A stretch of 64,000 bases of DNA from Girardinichthys multiradiatus (taxonomy: Eukaryota; Chordata; Actinopteri; Cyprinodontiformes; Goodeidae): NCBI RefSeq assembly GCF_021462225.1, contig NC_061813.1:21662442-21726441 (forward strand). The letters are read 5' to 3'. Positions within the stretch are counted from its first letter, which is position 1. Each line of letters starts with the position of its first letter. Shown here piece after piece: positions 63,838-64,000 of this stretch. Under the pieces are notes generated by a model. It worked only from the letters and a program-made list of their open reading frames with translations. It did no database searches and was not told the DNA's origin. A program made the translations under genes and the position numbers.

Positions 63838-64000
63838 AAGTGTCATGCAGAAGTATTCATGCCAATTCAACTGTTGTGGCATTTTATCATGTTCCAACCA
63901 CAAACTTTAATCACTTTTGAAGAATTTATATGACAGACTAATTGTGAACAGGAAGAAAAGGACACAGTAATAAAAATGTTGCTTTTGTATTCACACTCCC
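63838..64000 (+). mobile_element. left end of another recurrent-family Tc1 relic
   Basis: 'Catgcagaagtattcatgcc', 'tccaaccacaaactttaatc' and 'tttgtattcacactccc' reproduce the family's left terminal repeat. The element runs off the window. Confidence 0.7.

Overview
This window is animal nuclear DNA, almost certainly from a teleost fish. It has split genes with GT-AG introns and AT-rich intergenic DNA. It also carries a typical fish repeat load: Rex3 and I-type LINEs, many Tc1/mariner relics, hAT and piggyBac-like fragments, tRNA-derived SINEs and microsatellites. The mix resembles percomorph fishes, but the species cannot be named from the sequence. No bacterial, viral or CRISPR-type system is present. 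Layout, 1-19.4 kb: no host protein-coding gene was recognised. The notable items are a complete Tc1/mariner relic with TA borders (763-2005), a second Tc1 fragment (2150-2600), a nearly full-length minus-strand I-type LINE with a 9-bp target duplication (6017-11350), a Rex3 copy with an inverted 5' end between 82-bp identical direct repeats (11688-12646), L1-type and L2-type LINE fragments (13.9-15.8 kb), and a complete but mutated Tc1 transposon (16839-18406). 19.4-64 kb: one host gene, rotatin (RTTN), on the plus strand. It was identified by its N-terminus, its armadillo/HEAT-like helical sequence and the order of conserved blocks. I could chain 44 coding exons (19567 to 63378) with compatible splice phases and no internal stop. 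They encode about 2009 residues of a protein of roughly 2200, so the last few exons lie beyond the window. Two introns appear to use GC-AG splice sites, and the exon 17 acceptor has a GT microsatellite where the polypyrimidine tract should be. The introns hold most of the remaining repeats: a Tc1 copy with a nested hAT MITE (intron 6), recurrent relics of one Tc1 family (introns 6, 11, 15, 17, 25, 29, 38 and the window end), a head-to-head SINE pair (intron 24), a minus-strand Rex3 element (intron 34), a second copy of the 16.8-kb Tc1 transposon (intron 35), and a Tc1 relic split by another fish repeat (intron 41). How the parts relate: rotatin is a centriole assembly protein and is the only functional host gene supported here. 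All other coding capacity is broken transposon protein. I found no convincing new biological system. The most informative unusual structures are the twin-primed Rex3 insertion with its very long target duplication, the nested insertions that allow relative dating, and the non-standard splice sites of rotatin.
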